From contig CM053809.1 of assembly GCA_028671895.1 (NCBI GenBank), forward strand, positions 3,331,501 to 3,395,500: DNA of 64,000 bases, read 5' to 3'. The DNA is from Oenanthe sinensis. Taxonomy: Eukaryota; Streptophyta; Magnoliopsida; Apiales; Apiaceae. Under the pieces are notes generated by a model that was not told the origin of the DNA, did not search any database, and saw only the letters and a list, made by a program, of their open reading frames with translations. Below are positions 47,348-57,760 of the stretch, one piece after another (the first letter of the stretch is position 1; each line of letters opens with the position of its first letter). The translations under genes and the position numbers were made by a program.

Positions 47348-47486
47348 CATAGCGTCTTCTATTTCGGTTTAATCATGGTATCACCCGACCTTGGCTTGTA
47401 ATTATCGACATTTATGGCTTCCACCTCTCTACTTGCTTTCTCAGCTGACCTGAGGGCCTTGTTATAACATTCTCGAGAGTCATACT
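47348..47486 (-). pseudogene. pol: Tat protease-RT linker fragment between two insertions
   Basis: 139 bp of Tat sequence between element D (right duplication CATAG) and the solo LTR (left duplication ATACT). On the minus strand it reads YDSRECYNKALRSAEKASRE and continues through one stop into the linker left of element D. Confidence 0.75.
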
Positions 47487-49037
47487 TGTTGGGTTCCGAG
47501 GCATAAAACGCAGCGGATAAACGTAAATATAACGAAAATTTTCGGAACCCAAACGCAGGATCATGTATAAGATTAGACAGATTATGGTGAAATAGAATCA
47601 TACCTATTAAGATCTTGAATGTCACGAACTCCACGGAGATCCTTGCTATCACGACTTGTGTCTTCTTCTCGAAAACACCTCTATGGTATCCACACGAGCA
47701 CCTTCAAGAACGTCTCACGATCTTGAACACGGAACGGAAGTACTAGCCTCCTTTGATATGTTTCGAATTATTTCTGCCTCTACTCGTTGCTGCCTCTCCT
47801 TCTAGGGTTTTTCTAAAAACGTCCAAGCCATTTAACCTATCATTATCTATTTATAATGATTGGTTAATGGGCCTTTTTAGCAAAAACCTAACCCATGTAG
47901 GCATAGGATTAAATAATAAAACATGCTTCTATTATTTAATTAATAACTAAGTCACACTTAATTATTATTATTGGCAGAAATATAATTCTTCAATTTCGAA
48001 TTTATTTCAATTAATTAAGTCTCACTTAATTAATATAATAAAATTCAAATAATCATCAATTAATTTAAATCTATAATTTAAATTAACTATTCCTCTAGGT
48101 GCTCTATGTGTGTGACCCTATAGGCTATTATTTAATTAGCAATAATTTTATTCTCCAATAAAATTATAAACAATGAGCGGTATCTAGTAATACATCATTG
48201 CTACCCAATTAAACAATAATTAAATCGTGATTTGATAAAACCTTTCATGATTAATGTTTCTGTGTAATATAATCCCTTTAACCAAATATATTATAGATTA
48301 AACTCGAGGCATGTGTTTAGTCATCCTCTTCAACATTTAATCCGGGTTTACTTGATCCATGAGTAGACTATGAAAAACAAATCATTATTTTAGCACGGCC
48401 ATGCATTTTATAGTCTCACTCAATCAAGAGGCCAATAACATCTCTCCTAATTATAGGAGGGTTAAATCATTTATCTATCATTCATATTTCTCATACGACT
48501 CATGATATACCCGATGTCCACTTTTATCATCACCCGGTCAAAGGTAACTTTTAATGTAGTCAGAGTATATTAATCTTCGTATAGAAATATAATGATCTCA
48601 AGTCAGAGGATCATTACACCATTATCACTGTGAGTCTTTCTTATGACTTTATTAAACATGAAGAATCTCACTGTGGGTCTGTCCAGTACCATGTACTCCT
48701 ACATGTACCTATGCATTGACTTTAGTATCCCCATACTTATAACCAATGAGATATGGTTATCTGTCAAACAACATACTAGTCTATTTATGTATTATTATTG
48801 TCCTATAATAATAATACTCGACTAGGGACATTTAAGAATATGATATATTATATAATCTCAAATTCAAGTCATGTACTTAAACTATATAACGTGTATCATG
48901 ATTCTAAGGACATTTATTATGCTAACAAATATATCGCAGTAATTAAAGTCATAATAAATACGTTTATTGAATAATCAAATGACATAAAGGTTTATTAAAG
49001 GAAACATTTTATTGCCTCTAGGGCACCTACACTAACA
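47487..49037 (-). repeat. solo LTR, Angela-like Copia family
   Basis: 1551 bp, TGTTGGGTTCC...CACTAACA on the plus strand, flanked by ATACT (47482-47486 and 49038-49042). In reverse it aligns with the LTRs of the element at 53501-62134: both start TGTTAGT.TTGGTG or TGTTAGTGTAGGTG with CCTAGAG following, and both contain the AAGTTACCTTT..CCGGGT block (near 48540 here). It is clearly more diverged than the two Angela LTRs are from each other. No internal region remains, so it is a solo LTR inserted in the Tat protease region. Confidence 0.9.
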
Positions 49038-49042
49038 ATACT

Positions 49043-49600
49043 GGCAGCCCCTAACACATCCTACCCCCTTGGGAGTGGGGAACTTCATTGAGAGGTGGTA
49101 AATTGAGGTCACCGCTCTCATTTCTTTCAGTATAGGCCTGCCAACTATGGCATTATAGGCAGAGTACTGGTCTATCACCATGAAATCAGCGACCTAGGTG
49201 GTCATGCAGGGCTCCTCCCCTAGAGTGATGGGTAGTTTGATGAGGCTTTTAACGCTAACTGAGGCCCCGATAGTAGGTGTGAGATCCTTGTCAAGGAGAC
49301 CCATCTTCTGGTAGACATCATAGGTGAGGACATTAACAGCACTTCTATTATCAACATGTACTCTATGCACATTTGAATATACAATCTCCACTTTACCAAC
49401 CAAAGCATCACTATGAGGGTGATGGACCCATTTAGCGTCCTCCTCGGTGAACATAATATCAGTCTCATCTCCCTTAAATAGCTTGGGAGGTCTCTGCGAG
49501 AGGTGGTGGATATTAGTGAGGGGACGCTCCTTAGCCTCTCTAACATATCTCTTCATGGCTCATTTACTATCTCCACCAATGTGAGGACCCCCTATGATAA
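49043..49600 (-). pseudogene. aspartic protease region of the Tat element
   Basis: The minus-strand 120-residue open block (49194-49556) contains DETDIMFTEEDAKWVHHPHSD and VHRVHVDNRSAVNVL. The active site, normally D-[NT/ST]-G, reads DNRS, so catalysis is doubtful. It continues leftwards past one stop to YSAYNAIVGRPILKEM, the conserved end of the retropepsin fold. The linker follows and is cut by the solo LTR. Confidence 0.8.
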
Positions 49601-49639
49601 CGTGGATACAGCCTTCTCTAGTACTGCCTAGACCAGGTC

Positions 49640-51361
49640 TCTCTTTATTTTGAGGAGCCATATCTTTCAGAGGGGGAGGCGGGACGTTATGATAATCACC
49701 CCCCTGATGTCTCTTCACTTCTCTTACCATAATTCTTCATTGGTGGAGGCTTCTTGAAAATTCCCTTAGTAGCATTGATGGCATAGATATGCTCAATTGG
49801 GGCCACTAGGGGGGTGTGGCGATTGTATTTCTGAGAGGGTCTCCTATCTTCTGATCTGTTGCTTTCAAAGGACCTCTCTCTTTCCCTTTTGTCAAACTTC
49901 CTCGGGCTAAGGCTTTTGTCCCTACGACCCCTCTTTCTGTTGTCCGGGCTCCGGGATCTCTTGCGTCTGCTATTCTTTCCCCGACCTCCACTGTTGTTAC
50001 TTTTCTTCAAATCGAGCATAGATTTTTCGACCCATTTAAAGGGTTCATCCTGCCGGTAAAACTCAGACAATGTTTCAGGTGTACTAGCTTGGAGGCTTTT
50101 CCAAAAGTCAGTTCATTCCTTAAGTCCCGCTATCAAGAAGTTCTTTACAGCCTCTTCAGTTGCTCCTCTAACTCGGGGTACTTCAGCGTTAAACCTCTTG
50201 AAGTAATCCTGCAGGGTCTCTCCTTCCCTTTGCTTGATATTAACAAGAGTTTCCACGGGTGGGGCATAGAGCATAGAAGACTGGAATTGCTTGATGAATA
50301 TATCCGCCAGTAGTTCCCAAGAGTCGATCATAATGGGCCCGAGTTTGGAGAACCACTGTTGGGCACTGTCTCTGAGAGAGGCGGCGAAGAGAAGATAACG
50401 GGCTAGAATGGAGACCTGGTAGACCTCCATCTCAGTATTGAAGCGGATTAAGTACTCTACTAGATCAGTATCACCGTTGAATGTGAGGTTTGGATTGTTT
50501 CTGAAGATGGTAGGCAGAGGTGCGACCCAGATCTCATTAGTGAAAGGCGATTAAGTGGAGATAGGATTTGGAGCATTCTTCTCCTTCTCCATACGCTCCA
50601 GGAGCTTCCTAAGATCGTCCATGTAAAGATTTCTCAGCCTCTTCTCATTATTGTTATCATTGTTGGTCCTATGTGATGGAGGCGGTGCCTGCTCACGCCT
50701 TCGGCCTCCACCTTCTCCACTTATCGTGGACTGAGCTTCCTCATTTCTTCCCTTGGGAGGGGGCCTCTCCGGTCCGCGAGCACGATACAGGGACCTAGCG
50801 CGCTCGCGATGGCGAGGGGGTCCTTCCGTCTCACGTGCAGGACTCGGGGGCCTCGCCTCAGCGTTTTTAGTGTGGGCTCTCTCCAGCTTTATCCTTAGAT
50901 CATGTTCTGTTAGTCTTCTTCCAACCCTGTCAAAAACACTGGTTGCCTTCGCCTCAGAGAAGGTTGGGCCATGAAGCGACCTGGGAGGGGTCTCATGGGC
51001 CTGCCGCGCCTGACTAGGGGGCCTCATCCCACTCTAATGATTCATCCTTTCATTCATCTCCGGCTTCATCATTGAAGTCATTCATGAGGTCACGAGGCTT
51101 CATAGTCGACCTGAGCTACTTGAATTTGTTAGGCCTCATCATTCTTCGCTGGCTGCTCATGCTAGCCTTCCTAGAGGCGCTTCTCTTCTCCATCCGCCTC
51201 ATTCTTTTGTTGAACTCAAGCATCTGTAGGCACATCTCATCTAAGAATTCCAAGAGCTTGGGGTCAGTCTGAGGCGGGTTCTCGTTGGCATTTCTCGGGG
51301 TCTCGTCATCCCCATCTCTATCACTTTATGAATTGTTTCTGGTTCTCCTAGAGTTAGACAT
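49640..51361 (-). pseudogene. gag: gag of the Tat element
   Basis: Start at 51361 (MSNSRRTRNN), 40 bases after the 5' LTR; a stop follows after ten codons. The N-terminal part (50551-51027) is Arg/Pro-rich and disordered. The core (50113-50430) has AASLRDSAQQWFSKLG and IKQREGETLQDYFKRF, typical of the retrotransposon gag domain (PF03732). The C-terminal block (49696-50070) is Lys/Arg/Ser-rich and may bind RNA. No CCHC knuckle is seen. Stops at several points. Confidence 0.88.
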
Positions 51362-51383
51362 CCTTCTCCCTAAGATGTCAAGT

Positions 51384-51401
51384 GCCCTCCTTCTAGCGCC
51401 A
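51384..51401 (-). other. primer-binding site of the Tat element
   Basis: TGGCGCTAGAAGGAGGGC on the element's strand, two bases after the 5' LTR. The TGGCGC start is common in Tat and Athila elements; I cannot assign the tRNA with certainty. Confidence 0.75.
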
Positions 51402-51403
51402 AT

Positions 51404-52429
51404 TGTTATAGGGAGAAACTGATATAACAGTAATTTGGAGGTTTGCTGGAATCACGGAGTAAAATATGATGATTTTACTGATGAACTTGATGAAGAATGC
51501 GAAGAACACAGGAGGAAAGTGATGGATTTTGGTAGCTGATCTTGTTGTTGATTCGTTAGAAGGCCAGAGAAAATATTTGCTCTCTTGCTGCCAACTATCG
51601 ATCTTTTTTCTTAACAAGAGGCCTACATACCATTTATATAGGGGTTCAAGCCACACGTAGTTCTTGGAGGACAAGTTACCTATATGGGCTAGGTATTGGT
51701 CCGGTCTATCAGGCCCAAATCCTTAGAGGTGCTGGGATTCGACCCAAGTCTGTGTGGATGTGGAGGGCAAACTTCTCAGATGTCTGTAACTGCCATGGCC
51801 CAAACCCGTTAGGCTCTGGAGGTTGTCATGGAGTTGTAGAGTGAGGGGTCCCCGTAGGGAGTTATGCGTGATGTGGCCTTGCGAGAGCAGTTGTAGAGGT
51901 GATCCTAAGCGGATCCCTTGATGAGATGAGAGCCCGTGGGGCTATCTGTCTTCAAATAAATATAAGTATGTTGAGATATTACCCCGGAGGGCCTTCTACA
52001 GTCCTCAGATTAATAAATAATACCAAGTGAAGTGAGCCCATGAGGCTATGAGCTTTTCGGCTAGTTATGAGAAATCTGTGCTAAGTACTCCGGGCTAGCG
52101 AAGCGATCCAGAGGCGGTGAGCCTGGCCAAGTGAGCTGGGCTGAGGGCCTCTCTGCCAAGTCTATGCGACTTGGGAGGTGATGAGAAGCGAACCGGGCTG
52201 AGGGCCGGTTCTTCTCTCTTTTTCTTCTTGAAGCTGGATGAGTCTAAGGCTGGTGGGCTAGCGATGCGACCTCACGCTATACCAAGGGCCTTAGAATATT
52301 TCACCATCTTTAGCACAATGCGAGCTGGATTATGGGTTATGAAGCCATGTGAGCCCAGATACGAGGTGGGTCAGTCAATTTATGTCATTGTGTCTGTCTA
52401 GGACCCATGTCCAAATATTGGGCATAACA
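51404..52429 (-). repeat. 5' LTR of the Tat element
   Basis: 1026 bp, homologous to 25543-26387 but with about 180 bp (around 51750-51945) that the 3' LTR lacks. Minus-strand TATA-like TATATAA at 51634-51640. Followed on the right by the duplication CTTAT (52430-52434). Confidence 0.93.
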
Positions 52430-53487
52430 CTTATGAAATGAGTTTATAAAATATTAACCAAACACATGCATCCATGACTTTACATGCTTAAGCCTAAATA
52501 ACTCTTAACAATCATTAAACAAGCTAAAGGAAACATTAAATCAAAGAAACAAAATTTTAAATTTTTGAAATCACTATTCATCATCACTTTCAACTCAAGA
52601 AATGAACATACTAGGGAGTGTGGGATAAGAGATGTTACCCTAGTTAAGTAGAGCTCGGAAGGACCTTTCTTTTAAGCTAAAGAACACCATCATCCATGGA
52701 ATCTAGCTAGTTCTTTCTTCCTCAAAATTTTTTTACCGAATGGAGCTTAAAAGTGGGAGAGCTTTGCTTGCATCCTTTCTCTTCTTCCTCTTCCTTTCTC
52801 CATCTTTTCTCTCTCTTTTCTCTCCTCTCTCTCTTTTCTTTTCTCTCTCTTTTCTTTTCTCTCTTCTCTCTCTCTTTTCTTTGCAATCGGTAAAATGATG
52901 AAGAAGAAGGGGAGGGGCTGATTTTTTTTATTAGGTTAACCAAAATTGTGTGGTTAAAAACTAGCTTGGGTGGAAGCTTGCAACCCACATAAATAAAATA
53001 CTAGTTTTATTCCTCATTTTTGCTACTACACACGGCTAAACCATATTTTGAGCTAGAAATTCTTATTTATAAAAATTAAATTTATAACATATTTAAATAC
53101 TAGGATATTTTTGAAGATTAATGGAAAAAGAATTAGAATTAAATCTAATTTTTCCAAATTAGTATGCATTTTACAAATCATTATATCGTTTAATGATTTT
53201 GAGAATAAAATCCATTTTAAAAATAAATAAGAATGAGAATAAAAATATTCATGGACTGAAATCATATTTATAAATATGTAATCTCATTCTTAAAAATATC
53301 TCAAAACTTTTATAAGCGATAAATCAAAATTAATTGATTTCCCCTTGATTTGAATAAAATATATATATATATATTATTGAACCACCATGTAATAAACTTT
53401 AAAAAATCTCAATCTCTACTATTTTATAAGTTCTCCCATAAAGAAATAATTTAGAAATCCATCTAACTAGAATAAAATAATAAAACA
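52430..53487 (-). repeat. chromovirus LTR, 5' half
   Basis: Non-coding continuation of 22418-25542 across the Tat insertion. It contains a pyrimidine-rich run (52771-52885, CTCTTTTCT repeats) and AT-rich sequence with a (TA)n run near 53361. The right limit at TAAAACA (53487) fits TG...CA, but integrase sequence ends abruptly there, so it is probably a deletion breakpoint close to the true LTR start. Confidence 0.55.
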
Positions 53488-53495
53488 TTTTGGTG

Positions 53496-53500
53496 CTCTC
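53496..53500. repeat. target-site duplication of the Angela-like element, left (CTCTC)
   Basis: CTCTC before the left LTR, identical to 62135-62139 after the right LTR. Removing the element and one copy restores a Gypsy integrase reading (FSIH..STKM) across the junction. Confidence 0.93.
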
Positions 53501-55091
53501 TGTTAGTATTGGTGTCCTAGAGACAATACTTTTAATGTTTTATTGAAAATAATTAAGGATTATGTTTTATGTGATTATTTAATTATTATTTATTATGTCT
53601 TTATTTACTGCGTTATAAATTGAAAGGATAATAAATGTCCTTGGAATATTAATACGTAATATTTATCTTTAAGTATGTGACTTAAAAATGAGATTATATG
53701 AATAGTATTTTATTCCTAAAATTCCCTAGTCAAGTATTATTATTTAAGGACAATAATAATGCAATAAGACTAGTATGTTTGTTGACGGATGACCACATCT
53801 CATTGGTCATAGGTATGGTGATACTAAAGTCAAGAACATAAGTGTATGTATCAATACATGACACTGGAAAGACCCGTCGTGAGATTCTACATGTTAATAA
53901 GTGTCATAAGAAATCTCACTGTGATAATGATGTAATGATCCTTTGACTTAAAATCATTATATTTCTATACGAGAATTAATATACTTTGATTACACTCAAA
54001 GTTACCTTTAACCGGGTAATGATAAAGGTGTACATTGGGTATGCTATGAATCGTATGAGGAATATGAATGATAGATATAGGATTTAACCCTCCAATTCTA
54101 GGAGTGATATTATTGGCCTCTTGATTGAGTGAGACAATGAAATGCATGGCCATGCTCAAATATTAATTTGTTTAAATAGTCTACTCATTGATCAAGGAAA
54201 CCGAGATTAAACGTTGAAGAGGATGACACTATACATGCCTCGAGTTTGATCTATAATATAAGGTTAAAGGGATTATATTACATGGAACATTATTCACGAA
54301 AGGTTTAATTGAATCACCAATTATTATTGTTACTTGGGTAGCAATGATGTATTACTAGATGCCGCTCATTGTTTATAATTTTATTATTAGATAATAAAAT
54401 TATTGCCAACGTAATAATAACCTAAAGGGTCACACACAAAGAACGTCAAAACGGAGGTTTATTTAAATTACGAATTTAAATATATTATTATTTATTCGAA
54501 TTTAATTATTGAATTAATTAAGTGGGACTTGATTAATTATATTAGAATTCGGATTTAATAAGTATTATTATTATTCGAATTTAATTATTGAATTAATTAA
54601 GTGGGACTTGATTAATTATATTAGAATTCAGATTTAATAATAATAATAACCCAAAGTCATAATGGGTTTTGGAAACCACATGGATTAGGGTTAGGCCCAA
54701 AATCTATCTCCCCTATATATACATAATGATGTATAGTATTAGGGTTTAATCATAAAATTTCGTTTTTAGAGAAAAACCCTAGCTGCTCAATATCAAGAGA
54801 GGCTAGAGAAAGAGAGAGAGAGAGGCAAACAATTCGGCTAGTACCGACTCCGGTGATCGTAGGACGATCGGGCGTTCGTGTGGATTTCTTTAGAGAGAAA
54901 ATCTTTGCAACAAAGGACTACTGTGATTCATCTTTCTGGACCTCCATTAAACAGCATACGAAAGCTTTGTTAAGGTACATACTTCTTCACCATAATCATC
55001 CAACGTTATACATGGATCCTGCGATTGGGTTTCAATTTTTTTTATTGTTTTTACGTTAATTCCGTTGCGTTTTCATGCCCGAAACCCTTCA
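53501..55091 (+). repeat. 5' LTR of the Angela-like element
   Basis: 1591 bp, TGTTAGTATT...ACCCTTCA. It contains a 79-bp tandem duplication (units starting at 54492 and 54571) shared with the 3' LTR, a TATATATA box at 54714-54721 and a (GA)n run downstream of it. Confidence 0.95.
54714..54721 (+). promoter_or_regulatory. TATA box of the Angela-like LTR
   Basis: CCCTATATATACAT, about 380 bp before the LTR end; conserved in the 3' LTR at 61753-61760. Confidence 0.55.
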
Positions 55092-55092
55092 A

Positions 55093-55104
55093 TGGCATCA
55101 GAGC
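55093..55104 (+). other. primer-binding site of the Angela-like element
   Basis: TGGCATCAGAGC, one base after the 5' LTR; one mismatch to the usual initiator tRNA-Met site TGGTATCAGAGC. Confidence 0.88.
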
Positions 55105-56910
55105 TACGTGTATAATGGGATGATTTGGTTATGTATTTAACAGTTTTTCGATGTATGTAAACATATATATGATATGCCATGACTATATATTGATATATAT
55201 GTTTTATATGATTTTGAATATATGATATTCATGTGTTGTATAATCATGGGATGATTGTGTGTATTGCTGTATGTATATGATACATGTTTGTTCTTGTTAT
55301 GGAAATCGTATTCGATACGAATTCTGAAACGGCTTCGGTAGATTTTCTGAAATCTGTGTCCAGTGTCCGATTTTCAAAAACGATATGTGTTTTCTGACTG
55401 GATTCGTGTCACTGAGCAATACTGACATTGTCAGCTTCGCGTCTGTAAGCCGTTTGACGACGTACAGGCCCCGAAACGGCGATTTATTATTTTCTAAAAT
55501 TTATTTGATTTTCTGAAATTTCGAAATTTATTATATATGATTATATGATATGTTTATATAATCTGAGATATATTACATGTGTTATGTGATAACATGGTGG
55601 ATGGTTATGACCTAAAGACCCATAGGATAGTAGTTTTGTTTTATGATTTTGGTTTCTAAATACGACTTGCATGTCTTTTATTCATTGTAATTGTTAATCT
55701 CGAATGTAACTCGAGTTCTTCTTGTAATTTCATTAGAATAGATTTATTTATTATTCAATGTAATTGTTCAATGGAGAGTTGGAAGCAAGGAAGCTAGGAG
55801 GCAATCCAGATGATGGAGCAATGAAGAAGATAACGACATGTAATAGTGTAGTATTTGAACCACCATAGATTGACCTTGATAATTCCATTAGCTTGGAAAT
55901 ATCACATAGGATGGGGCCATAACCAAACACGTTTAATTTACGCACAATACATATATGTATATGAATGCATGTGTAGATATGTATGTGTTGGAATGATGTA
56001 TGTATTAGATACGACACCCATGCCATGTCTGCTTAAGAAAGATAAAATCTGTAACGATTCAAGATTTTAAAATTAACAAATGATCATGAGATTCTTGTGT
56101 TTATGAAATATGGATTTTTAAAACACGGAATTAAATATTGATTTTTGATATCTATAACTGGGATTTTCTGACAAAAACGGATATGCGTATTCGTAATGCT
56201 GATGGGTTTTAAGTGTGACCACTGGTATCCTCCATCTACCTGGGAAATGAACAATTTAAGATGTCAATTTAAAATATTTGGTTCAAGGAAAAATTGAGGA
56301 TCTCTTTATGATGTGATCATGATCGTTATAAATTTTCTAAACCCCTTAACAAAATATTAAGTTTTACTCGGATGCTTTCCAATGAATGAACACTCATCGA
56401 ATCCTAGATCGATTAGGGGAAGGACTGCCAGTGGCAGGGACTCCTATCTATCGTGGTGAGATGCGACGAATATAAACGGTTATATTCGGCCGTTGTATCA
56501 TTGGGTCTAACTTAACTGAGTCGTCATAATAAGGTGAAAATAAACGGTTATATTCAACCATTATAAACTTAGAAGCATAGAGTTTGGTTAAAAGTCTATT
56601 AGATAGATAAGATCAATCGTTGTTAACCAAACTATCCAAGAATTATATATGATATAATTGACAACTGTTGTCTACCTAAATAATCATTTTTTAAGGACTT
56701 CCAGTGGTTGACTTAGGACATGACGAAATATGGATCTTGGCTCACTAGAAAGAATTATGGGATATACTTTCCAAATTAATAGTAAGGGCTATTAATTTGA
56801 TAAAAATAGTGGGAGATATATTATGAATATATCATAATCATTTGAACATAATAAATAACTCAGACAATCTAATGTTTATTTTATGCATTTTAAACATTAT
56901 AGATATTTAA
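55105..56910 (+). other. untranslated leader of the Angela-like element
   Basis: 1.8 kb, AT-rich, no convincing ORF. Long leaders between primer-binding site and gag are usual in Angela-type Copia elements. I see no further structure beyond TATATGAT-type words. Confidence 0.6.
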
Positions 56911-57760
56911 ATGGCAAACAATACAAATACTTTCTCCATACGAGCAATCCTTGAGAAGGACAAGCTGACAGGAATTAACTTCATGGATTGGTATAGGAAT
57001 TTGATGATTGTCCTCAGGCAAAAGCGTAAGCTCCATGTCATTGAAATTCCTTCACCTGCTCCTCCTATTGAGAATGCAACTCGCGTTCAGCAAAATGCTT
57101 ATAAGAAGCATATTGATGATGTGAATGATATTGCATGTCTCATTCTGGCAACCATGAGTGTTGAGCTTCAAAAACAACATGAGCATATGGATGCTTATGA
57201 GATGATTGAACACCTTCAAAGAATGTTTGAGGGACAAGCTCGTCAAGAAAGGTTCGACACGAGCAAAACACTGTATGCTTGCAAACAGGAAGAGCGTGAA
57301 CCTATTCAACCGCATGTTCTGAAGATGATAGGTTATATTGAGTATCTTGATACTTTGGGTTTCCCGATTGGTTTGGAAGCTCAGATTGACTTAATCTTGC
57401 AATCTTTGAACCGCAACTATACTCATTTTGTTATGAACTACAATATGAATGAGATAGACAAAACACCCACTGAATTGTTGGCCATGTTACGAACTACTGA
57501 AACCAACATGAAAAGGCTGAACCAGCTGCCATGTTGATGGTAGATAACAAAGGTAAAGCTAATAGGAAAGGCAAATGGAAGGGAAAGAAGAAGATTGGAT
57601 CTGCTTCTGGTCCCAAGCCAAAGGCTAATCCCAAATAGGCTTTAAAGCCTAAGGGTGTTGTTGCAAAGGGTGATTGTCACTACTGTGGTAAACCAGGTCA
57701 TTGAAAGAGAAACTGTCATGCTTATTTGGAGGATCTGAAGAAGAAGAAGGCTGGTCAAGC
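56911..57760 (+). pseudogene. gag: gag of the Angela-like element
   Basis: The open frame 56911-57537 (208 residues) is a well-preserved Copia gag: FSIRAILEKDKLTGINFMDW at the start, then a UBN2-type capsid with LDTLGFPIGLEAQIDLIL. A frame change at about 57530 leads into a Lys-rich stretch with a stop near 57638. The zinc knuckle reads CHYCGKPGH, then a stop (57702-57704) where Trp is expected, then KRNC. The stop is a one-base TGG to TGA change. Confidence 0.9.

Larger units (their letters stand above)
25543..52429 (-). mobile_element. Tat-lineage Ty3/Gypsy retrotransposon, complete but interrupted
   Basis: Bounded by homologous LTRs (25543-26387 and 51404-52429) and CTTAT duplications. 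In minus-strand order: 5' LTR, primer-binding site, gag, protease, RT, RNase H, a second (archaeal-type) RNase H, integrase, spacer, antisense gene, polypurine tract, 3' LTR. The second RNase H plus an antisense ORF near the 3' LTR are hallmarks of the Tat group (Grande, Retand, Ogre relatives). Without the inserted D element (12.9 kb) and solo LTR (1.55 kb) it is about 12.4 kb. All frames are broken. LTRs differ at roughly twenty sites in the first 330 bp, so it is fairly old. Confidence 0.93.

Noticed and set aside
53965..54159. Small ORF MSMAMHFIVSLNQE..., found again at 61004-61198
   Set aside because: Duplicated only because both copies lie in the two LTRs of the Angela-like element; a diverged LTR (47487-49037) does not keep the frame.
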